A stretch of 59,793 nt of DNA. It comes from Chryseobacterium lathyri. GTDB taxonomy: Bacteria; Bacteroidota; Bacteroidia; Flavobacteriales; Weeksellaceae. Below, piece by piece: positions 8,563 through 17,722 of the stretch (its first letter is position 1; each line of letters opens with the position of its first letter). The notes under the pieces were generated by a model. The model was not told the origin of the DNA. It ran no database searches and worked only from the letters and a program-made list of their open reading frames with translations. The stretch is from the NCBI RefSeq assembly GCF_003290185.1, contig NZ_QNFY01000020.1, positions 1 to 59,793 on the forward strand, read 5' to 3'. The translations under genes were made by a program, and so were the position numbers.

Positions 8563-9579
8563 ATGTCAAATCAACCATTACAGACTTTAGGAGAATTTCT
8601 TATAGATAAACAGGACGATTTTCAATATTCTACAGGTGAATTTTCCCGTCTACTGAGCGCCATAAGATTGGCTTCAAAAGTGGTAAACAGAGAAGTAAAC
8701 AAAGCCGGAATCGTAGATATAACAGGAGCTGCCGGTAACCAGAATATTCAGGGCGAAGAACAACAGAAACTTGATGTGATTGCCAATGAAATTTTTATTA
8801 CGGCTTTGTCTCAGAGAGAGGTTGTTTGTGGTATTGCTTCGGAGGAAAATGATGATTTTATTGACATTAAATGTGGTGAAAACGGCCACCTGAGTAAATA
8901 TGTCGTGCTGATTGATCCTTTGGACGGATCATCCAATATTGATGTGAATGTTTCTGTCGGAACTATTTTCTCTATTTACAGAAGAGTAACAGAACCCGGA
9001 ACTCCGGTCCAGCTGGAAGATTTTCTTCAGAAAGGAATCAACCAGATTGCAGCAGGATATGTAATCTACGGTTCTTCTACCATGATCGTTTATACGACCG
9101 GAAATGGTGTAAACGGATTTACTCTGGATCCTTCATTGGGAACCTATTATCTTTCTCATCCTAATATGACATTTCCTACCAATGGAAAGATTTATTCCAT
9201 CAACGAAGGTAACTATATCAAATTCCCTCAAGGTGTGAAAAACTATCTTAAATATTGTCAGATGGAAGAAGGAGACCGTCCTTATACTTCAAGATATATC
9301 GGTTCTTTGGTAGCAGATTTCCACAGAAATATGCTGAAAGGAGGAATTTATATTTATCCTTCCTATTCCCAGGCTCCGAACGGAAAATTAAGATTGCTGT
9401 ACGAATGTAATCCTATGGCATTCCTTGCTGAACAGGCTGGAGGAAAAGCTACTGACGGATTCAGAAGAATTCTGGAGGTAGAACCTACAGAGCTGCATCA
9501 GAGAATTCCGTTTTTCTGCGGAAGTATTCAGATGGTGGAAAAAGCAGAGGAATTCATGCGGATTGACAGTGTAAAATAA
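8563..9579 (+). CDS. fbp: Fructose-1,6-bisphosphatase, class I
   Basis: This enzyme hydrolyses fructose 1,6-bisphosphate to fructose 6-phosphate in gluconeogenesis in the cytosol. The 338-aa length and the metal-binding motif DPLDGSSN (118-125) identify class I. The substrate-binding region ASRYIGSLVADFHRNMLKGG-like and the C-terminal EQAGGKATDG motif are present. The stop codon TAA shares its last base with the ATG of the next gene (TAATG), so the two are probably translationally coupled, although their pathways are unrelated. Confidence 0.95.
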   Translation: MSNQPLQTLGEFLIDKQDDFQYSTGEFSRLLSAIRLASKVVNREVNKAGIVDITGAAGNQNIQGEEQQKLDVIANEIFITALSQREVVCGIASEENDDFIDIKCGENGHLSKYVVLIDPLDGSSNIDVNVSVGTIFSIYRRVTEPGTPVQLEDFLQKGINQIAAGYVIYGSSTMIVYTTGNGVNGFTLDPSLGTYYLSHPNMTFPTNGKIYSINEGNYIKFPQGVKNYLKYCQMEEGDRPYTSRYIGSLVADFHRNMLKGGIYIYPSYSQAPNGKLRLLYECNPMAFLAEQAGGKATDGFRRILEVEPTELHQRIPFFCGSIQMVEKAEEFMRIDSVK

Positions 9580-10592
9580 TGAAAGCAAAATATTTCAGAT
9601 ATTTATTGGAATTTAAACGCCCGAGCGGAACGTCTCGCGGCGTTTTGTATGAAAAAGAGACCTTTATTCTCGAGGTTGGAGACAACGGAAGAAAAGGAAC
9701 AGGGGAGTGTGCAATATTTCGGGGATTGAGTTTTGATGACAGGCCGGATTATGAAGAAAAACTCCAATGGCTTTGTGAAAATATTGATCGTGGCTACCTA
9801 TACTTAAAAGAAGAACTGAAAGAGTTTCCGTCTATATGGTTCGGATATGAGCAGGCAGTTTTGAATCTGAAATACGGAGAGAATCTGTATTTTCCAAGTG
9901 AATTTACCGAAGGGAAATCTGCTATCGTGATCAATGGATTGATCTGGATGGGAAACATTCTGTATATGGAGGAACAAATCCGGGAAAAGCTTGAAAAAGG
10001 ATTTCATTGTATCAAATTGAAGATTGGTGTTGACTGGGAATCTGAGCACAAAATCCTTCAGAAGTTAAGAGAAAAATTCTCAAAAGATGCGTTGGAGCTT
10101 CGGGTAGATGCTAATGGCGGATTTAGTAAGGAAGAAGCAAAGATTGTTTTACAGCAGCTTTCAGATCTTCATATTCATTCTATTGAGCAGCCAATCAAGG
10201 CTGGAAACTGGAGTGATATGGCCTCATTGTGTGCCGGAGCTCCTACGCCGATTGCTTTGGATGAAGAACTGATTGGAATTACTGATCCTGCCGAAAAGAA
10301 AAAGCTTTTAGAAAGCATTAAGCCTCAGTATATTATTTTAAAACCTGCTCTGGTCGGAGGTTTTTCAGGCTCAGATGAATGGATCTCTCTTGCAGAAGAG
10401 CAGAATATCGGCTGGTGGATCACGTCTGCTCTTGAAAGTAATATAGGACTGAATGCTATTGCTCAGTATACATTCACGAAAAAAAATCCGATGCCGCAAG
10501 GTTTGGGCACCGGATCTCTATTTGTAAATAATTTTGAATCTAGTTTAGAACTGAACAACGAGTTGCTCTGGTTCAAAGACACGCAAAATTAA
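9579..10592 (+). CDS. menC: o-Succinylbenzoate synthase (MenC), enolase superfamily
   Basis: This enolase-superfamily enzyme of 337 aa dehydrates SHCHC to o-succinylbenzoate in menaquinone synthesis. Catalytic residues are visible in order: K146-L-K148, metal ligands D177, E203 and D228, and K255 in ILKPALVGG. SALESNIGLNAIAQ near 283 is typical of flavobacterial MenC rather than of dipeptide epimerases, the closest alternative. It overlaps the FBPase stop by one base. Isochorismate synthase of the same pathway lies near 39 kb, so the pathway genes are scattered. Confidence 0.82.
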   Translation: MKAKYFRYLLEFKRPSGTSRGVLYEKETFILEVGDNGRKGTGECAIFRGLSFDDRPDYEEKLQWLCENIDRGYLYLKEELKEFPSIWFGYEQAVLNLKYGENLYFPSEFTEGKSAIVINGLIWMGNILYMEEQIREKLEKGFHCIKLKIGVDWESEHKILQKLREKFSKDALELRVDANGGFSKEEAKIVLQQLSDLHIHSIEQPIKAGNWSDMASLCAGAPTPIALDEELIGITDPAEKKKLLESIKPQYIILKPALVGGFSGSDEWISLAEEQNIGWWITSALESNIGLNAIAQYTFTKKNPMPQGLGTGSLFVNNFESSLELNNELLWFKDTQN

Positions 10593-10736
10593 TTAAAGCT
10601 CTGGGCAGATAGGGTTGTACATATGCTCTTCATCCCAGGATGTGCAGCATCTTCTTTTTGTATCCCAGTTATTACAACCAAGTGGAACTATGCCTCCTTT
10701 AATAACTTTTAATTCTGATTTTTTAAGTTTTTTCAT
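10593..10736 (-). CDS. Double-glycine-leader peptide (bacteriocin-like RiPP precursor)
   Basis: This short gene encodes 47 residues. The leader MKKLKKSELKVIKGG is the LxxL-K-I-GG type recognised by peptidase-containing ABC transporters. The predicted 32-residue product begins IVPLGCNNWD and contains four cysteines, including the adjacent pair RRCC, and ends PICPEL. Similar short GG peptides are frequent in Chryseobacterium and are usually annotated as bacteriocin-like. The gene is convergent with menC, with stop codons adjacent. It has its own upstream region with an inverted repeat. No peptidase-ABC exporter or modification enzyme is nearby, so export must use a transporter encoded elsewhere. 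Role (antimicrobial, signal or other) is unknown. Confidence 0.75.
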   Translation of the reverse strand: MKKLKKSELKVIKGGIVPLGCNNWDTKRRCCTSWDEEHMYNPICPEL

Positions 10737-10752
10737 AATAAGATTTTAATTG

Positions 10753-10775
10753 AGTTGATAAAGTAAATATCAACT
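10753..10775. promoter_or_regulatory. Inverted-repeat operator candidate upstream of the GG peptide
   Basis: AGTTGATA and TATCAACT form a perfect 8-bp inverted repeat with a 7-base spacer, 17 bases before the GG-peptide start on the minus strand. It is a plausible regulator-binding site. No T tract follows it, so a terminator is less likely. Confidence 0.45.
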
Positions 10776-10788
10776 TATTTTTCTTATT

Positions 10789-10920
10789 ATGCAATACTTT
10801 ACCGAAATTAATATAGATTTATATCCATGTCAATTTTCCGTAAATATATATTATATTACGGATGGTGAAATTTCTTCAATAATTAAAGAAGATACAGACG
10901 TGAAAATGAGGCAAAAGTAG
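10789..10920 (+). CDS. Possible 43-aa small protein
   Basis: An ATG-to-TAG frame encodes MQYFTEINIDLYPCQFSVNI and 23 more residues, ending DVKMRQK. It is divergent from the GG-peptide gene. I recognise no family, and the composition could also arise by chance in AT-rich DNA. The remaining 232 bases up to the next gene (10921-11152) show no other feature. Confidence 0.25.
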   Translation: MQYFTEINIDLYPCQFSVNIYYITDGEISSIIKEDTDVKMRQK

Positions 10921-11152
10921 TGTTAGGGTCGATAAACTTTATTTTATGATCAGTACTCTTATTAAATCACGTCTTTTACAAAAATTGCTTCCTTTATATA
11001 TCTTACTATATAAGAAAACTTGTTTTTAATTCTTTTCATGATAAAATATTTTTATTTCTCTTTGTAATGAAATTTACAATCTTTATGCCAATGTCGGTAT
11101 TGGAACGAAGTTTAACATATAGTTCATTTTATGGGATTTTTTTAATTAATCA

Positions 11153-12280
11153 TTAAGGAATAATTGTGAAAATATTTTCGTTATTTTTTGATCGCCCTGT
11201 GATTAAATTTCTGTCAATTCCATATAAATTCTGAAAAATATCTTTTTGAACCATTGAACTGGAAAGATATCCCCAATGGTTTCCTATTTCATATTTAAAA
11301 CTGTTCAGGATATCATCCTCTACAAAAGTACAGTCGATGATAGAAACAATATCTTTCAGTTTTTCAATATCGCTGGGGCCATTCTTGCCTAATCTGGGGG
11401 TCAGAATATTTTTAGTAAATTGTGAAATCCCCAATACCGTGTCTTTTCTGTTGAGATAAATAGAAATACGGTTGGCCAGCAGCGGAAGTTTGCTATATGA
11501 ATCTTCAGAGTCTTCGAAGACTTTATAGGATACATCAGCATTTAAAAGCAAAACCTGATCGATAACGCGGAGGATATTTTCTTTTTTAAGGCTGTAAAGC
11601 ATACTTTGAAGCACCCTGTTTCCAAGAGAATGGGCCATCAGGTGAATTCTTTGATTACACGGAGCCAGGTCGCGGGTTGAAAAAATATCTTTTAAAAATT
11701 GGGTGTAAAAATAGAACAACCGCATAAGCGATGATCCTGAATTAATACTTGATGCCTTGTCATCAAAATAAGTCAGAGGAACAATACTGCTTGAAGCAGG
11801 CCAGCTCACAAAAAGGATATGCTCTACAGGGGATGCCGGATTATCGATAAACAGCTTTTTAAGATCGATAATTGCCTTTAATTCATCATCAAAATCGTAT
11901 GCATACCCATGAATAAAAATCAGTACATCGCTTCTTTCTTTTGTAGAAGACATATTCTTATATAATTCATAGAACATTCTTTGGGTTCCGCCTAGATTAT
12001 TGGCTGTCCGTGAGGAACTTTTAATGCCTTTTTCATTCCGTAAAACTTCCAGGACATCTTCATAGCCCTGCTTTTCGGGCTCAGAAAATAATTTGTAATT
12101 TAAGATGTTACGGTTGGTATAATCTTTCTTCTTTTTGGGTGCAGTAGGCTCTTTGTAGGTGTCAAAATCACATTTTGCGATCCTGAAATTGGGAATAGAA
12201 TATTCATCATTGGAAAATGAATCTGCTTTTTCGCCTTTGTGACGGACGATCTTACGATTGCTTAGGATATAAACAGCCAT
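11153..12280 (-). CDS. Alpha/beta hydrolase, DUF900-like
   Basis: This 375-aa predicted serine hydrolase has the oxyanion-hole motif FIHGY at 122-126 and the nucleophile elbow HSLGN at 217-221 (S218). It resembles DUF900-type hydrolases, whose substrates are mostly unknown. There is no signal peptide, so it is probably cytosolic. It stands alone between the GG-peptide region and divergent glnS. Confidence 0.75.
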   Translation of the reverse strand: MAVYILSNRKIVRHKGEKADSFSNDEYSIPNFRIAKCDFDTYKEPTAPKKKKDYTNRNILNYKLFSEPEKQGYEDVLEVLRNEKGIKSSSRTANNLGGTQRMFYELYKNMSSTKERSDVLIFIHGYAYDFDDELKAIIDLKKLFIDNPASPVEHILFVSWPASSSIVPLTYFDDKASSINSGSSLMRLFYFYTQFLKDIFSTRDLAPCNQRIHLMAHSLGNRVLQSMLYSLKKENILRVIDQVLLLNADVSYKVFEDSEDSYSKLPLLANRISIYLNRKDTVLGISQFTKNILTPRLGKNGPSDIEKLKDIVSIIDCTFVEDDILNSFKYEIGNHWGYLSSSMVQKDIFQNLYGIDRNLITGRSKNNENIFTIIP

Positions 12281-12391
12281 AGTGGGTAAATTTTGTAATT
12301 GGTCTTATTTCTATCTAAGTTAGCTATAAATAATGAATTTATTAGTCTTTCAGCATTTAGATTATCATTTCCATAAGCCCTAAATTTTCCG

Positions 12392-12399
12392 TAACTTTG
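12392..12399 (+). promoter_or_regulatory. Candidate -7 element of glnS
   Basis: TAACTTTG is an exact TAnnTTTG match 36 bases before the glnS start. No clear -33 TTG is seen at the expected distance. Confidence 0.4.
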
Positions 12400-12435
12400 T
12401 CAAACTTTTTTTGCATACAATAAAAGCTAATTTAA

Positions 12436-14109
12436 ATGGAAGAAGAAAAAAAATCACTCAATTTTATTGAGCAAATTATTGAAGATGATATGGCAAACGG
12501 TCTGAAAAAAGAACAGATCCGTTTCCGTTTTCCGCCTGAACCTAATGGATACCTGCATATTGGCCATACAAAAGCCATCTGCATCAACTTTGGACTGGGC
12601 GAAAAATACAATGCTCCCGTAAACCTTCGTTTCGACGATACGAACCCTGAGAAAGAAGAGCAGGAATTCGTGGATTCTATCAAAAAAGATGTGGAATGGT
12701 TAGGTTACAAATGGGATAAAGAACTGTATGCATCCGACTACTTCCAGCAGCTTTACGAATGGGCCGTACAGATGATTAAAGACGGAAAAGCTTATGTAGA
12801 TGAGCAGCCTTCTGAAGTGATCACGGAGCAGAGAAAGAATCCTGCAGAGCCGGGAATAGAGTCGCCGTACAGAAACCGTCCGGTAGAAGAATCTCTTGAC
12901 CTGTTTGAAAGAATGAAGAACGGAGAATTTGAGGAAGGTTCTATGTCTCTTCGTGCGCAGATCGATATGGTGTCCCCAAACATGAATTTACGTGATCCTG
13001 TGATGTACAGAATCCTGAAAAGACCTCACCACAGAACAGGTACAGCATGGAAAATCTATCCGATGTACGACTGGGCACACGGAGAATCTGATTATCTGGA
13101 ACAGGTGTCACACTCATTGTGTTCATTAGAATTTGAAAATCACAGACCGCTTTATAACTGGTATCTTGAGCAGGTATACGACGAATCTAAAATAGCACCT
13201 AAGCAAAGAGAATTCGCAAGAATGAATGTCTCTTATATGATCACTTCTAAAAGAAAGCTTCAAAGGCTGGTTGCTGAAAAAGCAGTGACAGGTTGGGATG
13301 ATCCGAGAATGCCTACTATTTCCGGAATGAGAAGAAAAGGTTTCACGCCGGCATCAATCAAAAATTTCATTGAAAAAGTAGGGGTGGCCAAAAGAGAAAA
13401 CCTGATCGAAATTCAGTTGCTTGATTTCTGTGTACGTGAAGACCTGAACAAGGTGGCAAAACGTGTGATGGCAGTTGTAGATCCGGTTAAGCTAGTTATT
13501 GAAAATTATCCTGAAGGTAAGGAAGAATGGCTTGAAACTGAAAATAATCCTGAACAGGAAAATGCAGGGACAAGAGAAGTTCCTTTCTCCAGAGAATTAT
13601 ATATCGAAAGAGAAGATTTTAAAGAAGAGGCTAATAATAAGTTTTTCAGACTAAAATTGGGCGGGGAAGTTCGTCTGAAATCAGCCTATATTATCAAAGC
13701 GGAAAGAGTTGAGAAGGATGAAAACGGAGAGATCACTACGATCTATGCAAGCTATGATGAAAAGAGCAAATCCGGAAGTGGTACCGAAGAAAGCTTGAGA
13801 AAAGTAAAAGGGACACTTCACTGGGTATCTGCTACTCATGCAATCCCGGTAGATGTAAGAATTTACGAAAAACTATTTACCGTAGAGCAACCTGATGCAG
13901 AGAAGGATGTAGATTTCCTGAACTTCATCAATCCTGAATCGGTAACAACCATTAAAGGATTTGCTGAGCCAAGTTTAAAAGATGTTGCTGTGGGAGAGCC
14001 ACTTCAGTTCCAGAGAATCGGGTATTTTACAAAAGACCGTGATTCTACGGATTCTAATTTAGTATTTAACCGTACGGTAACATTGAAGGATTCATTCAAA
14101 CCGGAATAA
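12436..14109 (+). CDS. glnS: Glutaminyl-tRNA synthetase
   Basis: This class I aminoacyl-tRNA synthetase of 557 aa charges tRNA-Gln with glutamine. PPEPNGYLHIGHTKA carries the HIGH motif at 41-44, and ITSKRKL is the KMSKS counterpart. The C-terminal beta-barrel anticodon-binding region is complete. Gln-specific features such as FDDTNPEKE separate it from GluRS. Its presence implies direct glutaminylation rather than the amidotransferase route. It is a single-gene unit with its own terminator. Confidence 0.96.
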   Translation: MEEEKKSLNFIEQIIEDDMANGLKKEQIRFRFPPEPNGYLHIGHTKAICINFGLGEKYNAPVNLRFDDTNPEKEEQEFVDSIKKDVEWLGYKWDKELYASDYFQQLYEWAVQMIKDGKAYVDEQPSEVITEQRKNPAEPGIESPYRNRPVEESLDLFERMKNGEFEEGSMSLRAQIDMVSPNMNLRDPVMYRILKRPHHRTGTAWKIYPMYDWAHGESDYLEQVSHSLCSLEFENHRPLYNWYLEQVYDESKIAPKQREFARMNVSYMITSKRKLQRLVAEKAVTGWDDPRMPTISGMRRKGFTPASIKNFIEKVGVAKRENLIEIQLLDFCVREDLNKVAKRVMAVVDPVKLVIENYPEGKEEWLETENNPEQENAGTREVPFSRELYIEREDFKEEANNKFFRLKLGGEVRLKSAYIIKAERVEKDENGEITTIYASYDEKSKSGSGTEESLRKVKGTLHWVSATHAIPVDVRIYEKLFTVEQPDAEKDVDFLNFINPESVTTIKGFAEPSLKDVAVGEPLQFQRIGYFTKDRDSTDSNLVFNRTVTLKDSFKPE

Positions 14110-14127
14110 TCTTACAAGGATTAATAT

Positions 14128-14160
14128 AAAAGCAGGACCTTCAACAAGTCCTGCTTTTTT
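14128..14160 (+). terminator. Terminator of glnS
   Basis: AGCAGGAC and GTCCTGCT form an 8-bp stem extended by A/T pairs, followed by TTTTTT. This is a clear intrinsic terminator 20 bases after glnS. Confidence 0.9.
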
Positions 14161-14293
14161 GTTTTTAATTGGTTAAATCAAACAGAACCTTAAAGATCAT
14201 TTCTATTAATTCCTGTCAGTGTATTTTCTTGCCTCTATCAATATGATTGATAAAAAAAAGTGCCTTTTAAAAGGCATTCTTGGCCAATTTGCC

Positions 14294-14301
14294 TATTTTT
14301 G
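14294..14301 (+). promoter_or_regulatory. Candidate -7 element of the MFS gene
   Basis: TATTTTTG matches TAnnTTTG exactly, 38 bases before the start of the MFS transporter. Confidence 0.4.
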
Positions 14302-14339
14302 CATCTCACTCGAATTTCTCCCCATAAAATAATAATATT

Positions 14340-15566
14340 GTGAAATTAATTAGCATATATACGGGTTCTTTTAAAGGACTCTCAGAAGAAAGCTGGATGC
14401 TGGCGCTGGTCATGCTCATCAATCGTGCAGGTTCTATGGTGCTTCCGTTTTTGGGAGTGTATATGACGGGGCATCTTCATTTCAGCATTGAAAATTCAGG
14501 GATTATTTTGAGCTTCTTCGGGTTAGGTTCCGTATTGGGCTCATGGCTGGGAGGATTAATTACCGATAAAATCGGAGAATACCGTGTCCAGAGTCTGAGC
14601 CTTCTTTTGAGTGTCCCGTTATTCTGCCTGATTCCGCTGTTTAAAACGGAAGTCGGCTTGGCTGCCATTATTCTGATCCAGAGTATCGTAAGCGAGACTT
14701 TCCGTCCTGCCAACTCGGTAGCTATTACTAAATATGCTAAACCTCAAAATATCACGAGAGCTTTCTCACTGAATCGGATGGCTGTTAACCTTGGGTTTTC
14801 TATAGGGCCGGCATTAGGTGGAATACTATCTGCCATATCTTATGAATTTTTATTTTTCAGTAATGCCCTGGCCGCACTGCTGGCCGGTTTGATGTATATC
14901 CGGTTCTTCGGAAAACGTAATAAGCTGGCCTCATTGAAGCCGAAAAAAGTAAAACAAGCCATCGCCGTTAAAAAAGAAAATTCTCCATACCGCGACGGAA
15001 AATTTCTGCTTTACAGTTTCTTCTGTATGCTGTTCGCCATTTGTTTTTTTCAGTTATTCAGTACACTGACTATTTTTTATAAGGATACCGCGCATTTAAG
15101 CCAGCAGAGTATCGGTTATATTCTAGGCTATAGCGGTTTCCTGATTGTACTCCTGGAGATGGGCTTTGTACAGATCGCAGAAAAATATTTCAACCTTGCC
15201 TTTACTTTGTTCATAGGAACTGTATTATGTGGGGTTTCTTATGCAATGTTAGCCTTTGACCATTCCATTCTTACCCTTGTTGTTTCCATGACCTTGCTGT
15301 GTATTGGCGAGATTTGGACGCTTCCGTTTATATCTACCATAACCGCACTGCGGTCCGGCGAAAACAACAAAGGGGCTTATATGGGAATGAACGGAATATC
15401 GGTGGCCTTAGCCTTTATCATTACTCCTTACGTGGGGACCATGACTGCAGATAAACTGGGCTTCAATACCTTGTGGATAGGAACCGGAGTATTGACTGTG
15501 GGTATTGCTGCCGGGTTTTATTTTGTGATTCCCTGGATGCTTAAGAAAAGAGAGATTAAAAGCTAA
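14340..15566 (+). CDS. MFS transporter
   Basis: This 408-aa inner-membrane transporter has 12 predicted hydrophobic segments. The MFS loop signature GSWLGGLITDKIGEYR lies between helices 2 and 3. The start is GTG at 14340, giving MKLISIYTGSFKGLSEESW. It resembles MdtH/YfcA-like drug-efflux MFS members, but the substrate cannot be told. The next gene is a TonB-dependent receptor 60 bases downstream, with its own promoter-like sequence. Confidence 0.85.
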   Translation: MKLISIYTGSFKGLSEESWMLALVMLINRAGSMVLPFLGVYMTGHLHFSIENSGIILSFFGLGSVLGSWLGGLITDKIGEYRVQSLSLLLSVPLFCLIPLFKTEVGLAAIILIQSIVSETFRPANSVAITKYAKPQNITRAFSLNRMAVNLGFSIGPALGGILSAISYEFLFFSNALAALLAGLMYIRFFGKRNKLASLKPKKVKQAIAVKKENSPYRDGKFLLYSFFCMLFAICFFQLFSTLTIFYKDTAHLSQQSIGYILGYSGFLIVLLEMGFVQIAEKYFNLAFTLFIGTVLCGVSYAMLAFDHSILTLVVSMTLLCIGEIWTLPFISTITALRSGENNKGAYMGMNGISVALAFIITPYVGTMTADKLGFNTLWIGTGVLTVGIAAGFYFVIPWMLKKREIKS

Positions 15567-15614
15567 ATATCATTTGATTTTACATTACACATAAAATTAC
15601 AATAAAAACTTTGC

Positions 15615-15622
15615 TAGCTTTG
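15615..15622 (+). promoter_or_regulatory. -7 element giving a near-leaderless receptor mRNA
   Basis: TAGCTTTG is an exact TAnnTTTG match that ends 5 bases before the ATG at 15628. If used, the transcript would start at or next to the start codon. Confidence 0.4.
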
Positions 15623-15627
15623 TGCTG

Positions 15628-17658
15628 ATGACGAGATTATTAGCATTCTTTTTTATTCTCATTGTGTCGTTTTTCTTTTCGCAGAAAAAGGATACTGCCG
15701 TTCTGATATCCGAGGTGAAAATTGATGCTTATAAGAAACCGGTTCTCTTTATGACTTCTACGAAATCTGTTGCCGTTGTTTCTGAAAATCTTCTGGAGCA
15801 GAATCCTCCGGAAAGACTTCTGGAAGCTGTCAATCAAATTGCGGGAGCCAGAATGGAAGAGCGCTCCCCAGCCAGCTACAGGATATCAATCCGTGGAAGC
15901 ACCCTGAGATCTCCTTTTGGAGTAAGGAATATCAAAGTCTATCTGGACGATTTCATTTTATCTGATGCTTCCGGGAATACTTATTTTAATATCATATCCC
16001 CGAAGCTTATTAACAGGATGGAGATCTATAAGGGTCCGGAAAGTGGAGATTACGGTGCTGTAACCGGTGGAACGCTGCTTTTGCAAACCAGGAAATCAGA
16101 TCATTTATCTGCCGGCATTTCTATAGGAAGTTACGGAACTTTTGAACAGAATTTTAATGTTGCCCGTCAGAAAGGAAAACATTTCTTTGAAATTTTTCAG
16201 GATTATTACCAGGCAGACTCTTACCGTGAGCAATCGGCTGTAAAGAGGCAGCAGATCTATCTTAAAGATCATTTTAAATATGCTCCCAGGGCCTCACTGA
16301 ATGCTGCATTATTGCTTTCTGATCTGGATTATGAAACCCCGGGCGGACTTACCCTGCAACAAATGGAATCTGGCAGGAAACAGGCAAGGCCAGCTGCCGG
16401 CGGGCTTTTAAGCGCAAAGGAACAGAATGCAGGAATCCGTAATAAAATGGTTTTGGCAGGAATTTCACATGAGACTGCCATTAACCCAAATTTTTCACAC
16501 TTTATTTTAGTACAGGGTTCCTATGTGGATTTTAAAAATCCTTTCATCACAAATTTTGAAAACAGATTTGAAAGGAATTTTGCCTTGAGGACCCATTTAA
16601 ATTATGAAAAAAATTGGAACAATATATCCCTGGCGTTGAGGTTAGGGTTTGAGGGCGGAAATCAAAATATTCTGGTTAAAAATTACAGCAATAATAAAGG
16701 AATACCAGGTAATCCTCAGAATTTTGATCAGTTGAAAAATAATTCCGGTTTTTATTTTCTGTCACAAAAACTGAATTTTAATGAAAAGCTTTTTACCGAT
16801 ATTTCGATAAGCTTAAATTCAAATTCCTACGAATGGGAGAGGATGTATCCGGTTTCAAATATAGGTCGTGTGAAATTTAAAGAACAGTGGCTTCCGAACC
16901 TGGGAATTACTTATCTGTTGGGAAAAGGTTTTTCGATAAGAGGAAAAATAGGAAAAGGAAATTCAGCTCCTACAAGTGAAGAAATCCGGTCTTCCAACCA
17001 GGAGTTTAATTTTAATCTTGTTCCTGAATCCGGCTGGAACAAAGAGGTTGGTATAAGAAAGCAGTTTGGAAATATTATTTTTATTGAAGGAAGCTATTTT
17101 GATTTCAGGATGCAAGATGCCATTGTACGAAGACAAAATGAAAGCGGGCAGGAATATTTTGCCAATCAGGGGAGTATCACGCAGAAAGGGGTAGAAGTTC
17201 TTTTAGAGTCTAAAAGTTTTCATCTTAAAAATGAAATATTCAACAGCTTTAAGTTTCGGTTTTCCGGAAGCTTCTATGATTTTAAATTCAGAAATTACAA
17301 ACAGCTGAATAATGATTTTTCAGGAAATAAGGTTACAGGAGTACCGGACACAACGGTAAACAGCTTATTCAACTTTGTTTTTTTTAAAAATCTTACTGTA
17401 GACTATTCTCATTATTATATTTCAAAAATACCTTTGAATGACGCCAATTCTGTCTGGTCAAAATCAAGTCTGGTAGGAAATATCCGGTTAGGATTTCCAA
17501 TACGGATTGATAGGACGAAACTGAATCTACATCTACAGATTCAGAACCTTTACAATACAGATTATGTTGCTGGTTTTGATATCAATGCTTTTGGAAGCCG
17601 TTTCTATAATCCTGCTGCAAAAAGGAATTTTATCTTCGGAGCCCATGTTGAATTTTAG
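15628..17658 (+). CDS. TonB-dependent outer-membrane receptor
   Basis: This 676-aa receptor has a signal peptide (MTRLLAFFFILIVSFFFSQ), a plug domain (about 45-150, with RISIRGSTLRSPFG and GPESGDYGAVTGGTLLL), and a C-terminal beta-barrel ending in an aromatic residue (HVEF). The frame opens at a GTG at 15622, but the ATG at 15628 is preferred because it starts the signal peptide. It lacks the N-terminal carboxypeptidase-like domain and SusD partner of glycan systems. It more likely imports a metal chelate or cofactor, but the substrate is unknown. Confidence 0.88.
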   Translation: MTRLLAFFFILIVSFFFSQKKDTAVLISEVKIDAYKKPVLFMTSTKSVAVVSENLLEQNPPERLLEAVNQIAGARMEERSPASYRISIRGSTLRSPFGVRNIKVYLDDFILSDASGNTYFNIISPKLINRMEIYKGPESGDYGAVTGGTLLLQTRKSDHLSAGISIGSYGTFEQNFNVARQKGKHFFEIFQDYYQADSYREQSAVKRQQIYLKDHFKYAPRASLNAALLLSDLDYETPGGLTLQQMESGRKQARPAAGGLLSAKEQNAGIRNKMVLAGISHETAINPNFSHFILVQGSYVDFKNPFITNFENRFERNFALRTHLNYEKNWNNISLALRLGFEGGNQNILVKNYSNNKGIPGNPQNFDQLKNNSGFYFLSQKLNFNEKLFTDISISLNSNSYEWERMYPVSNIGRVKFKEQWLPNLGITYLLGKGFSIRGKIGKGNSAPTSEEIRSSNQEFNFNLVPESGWNKEVGIRKQFGNIIFIEGSYFDFRMQDAIVRRQNESGQEYFANQGSITQKGVEVLLESKSFHLKNEIFNSFKFRFSGSFYDFKFRNYKQLNNDFSGNKVTGVPDTTVNSLFNFVFFKNLTVDYSHYYISKIPLNDANSVWSKSSLVGNIRLGFPIRIDRTKLNLHLQIQNLYNTDYVAGFDINAFGSRFYNPAAKRNFIFGAHVEF

Positions 17659-17722
17659 CAGACTGTAATCACATCAGAATTCGCAAAATTCAATTCAAAA
17701 TCTATAAAAAGCACAATTAATA

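Noticed and set aside
9579..10592. Dipeptide epimerase instead of MenC
   Set aside because: SALESNIGLNAIAQ and the overall catalytic layout fit flavobacterial MenC better, though the families are close.
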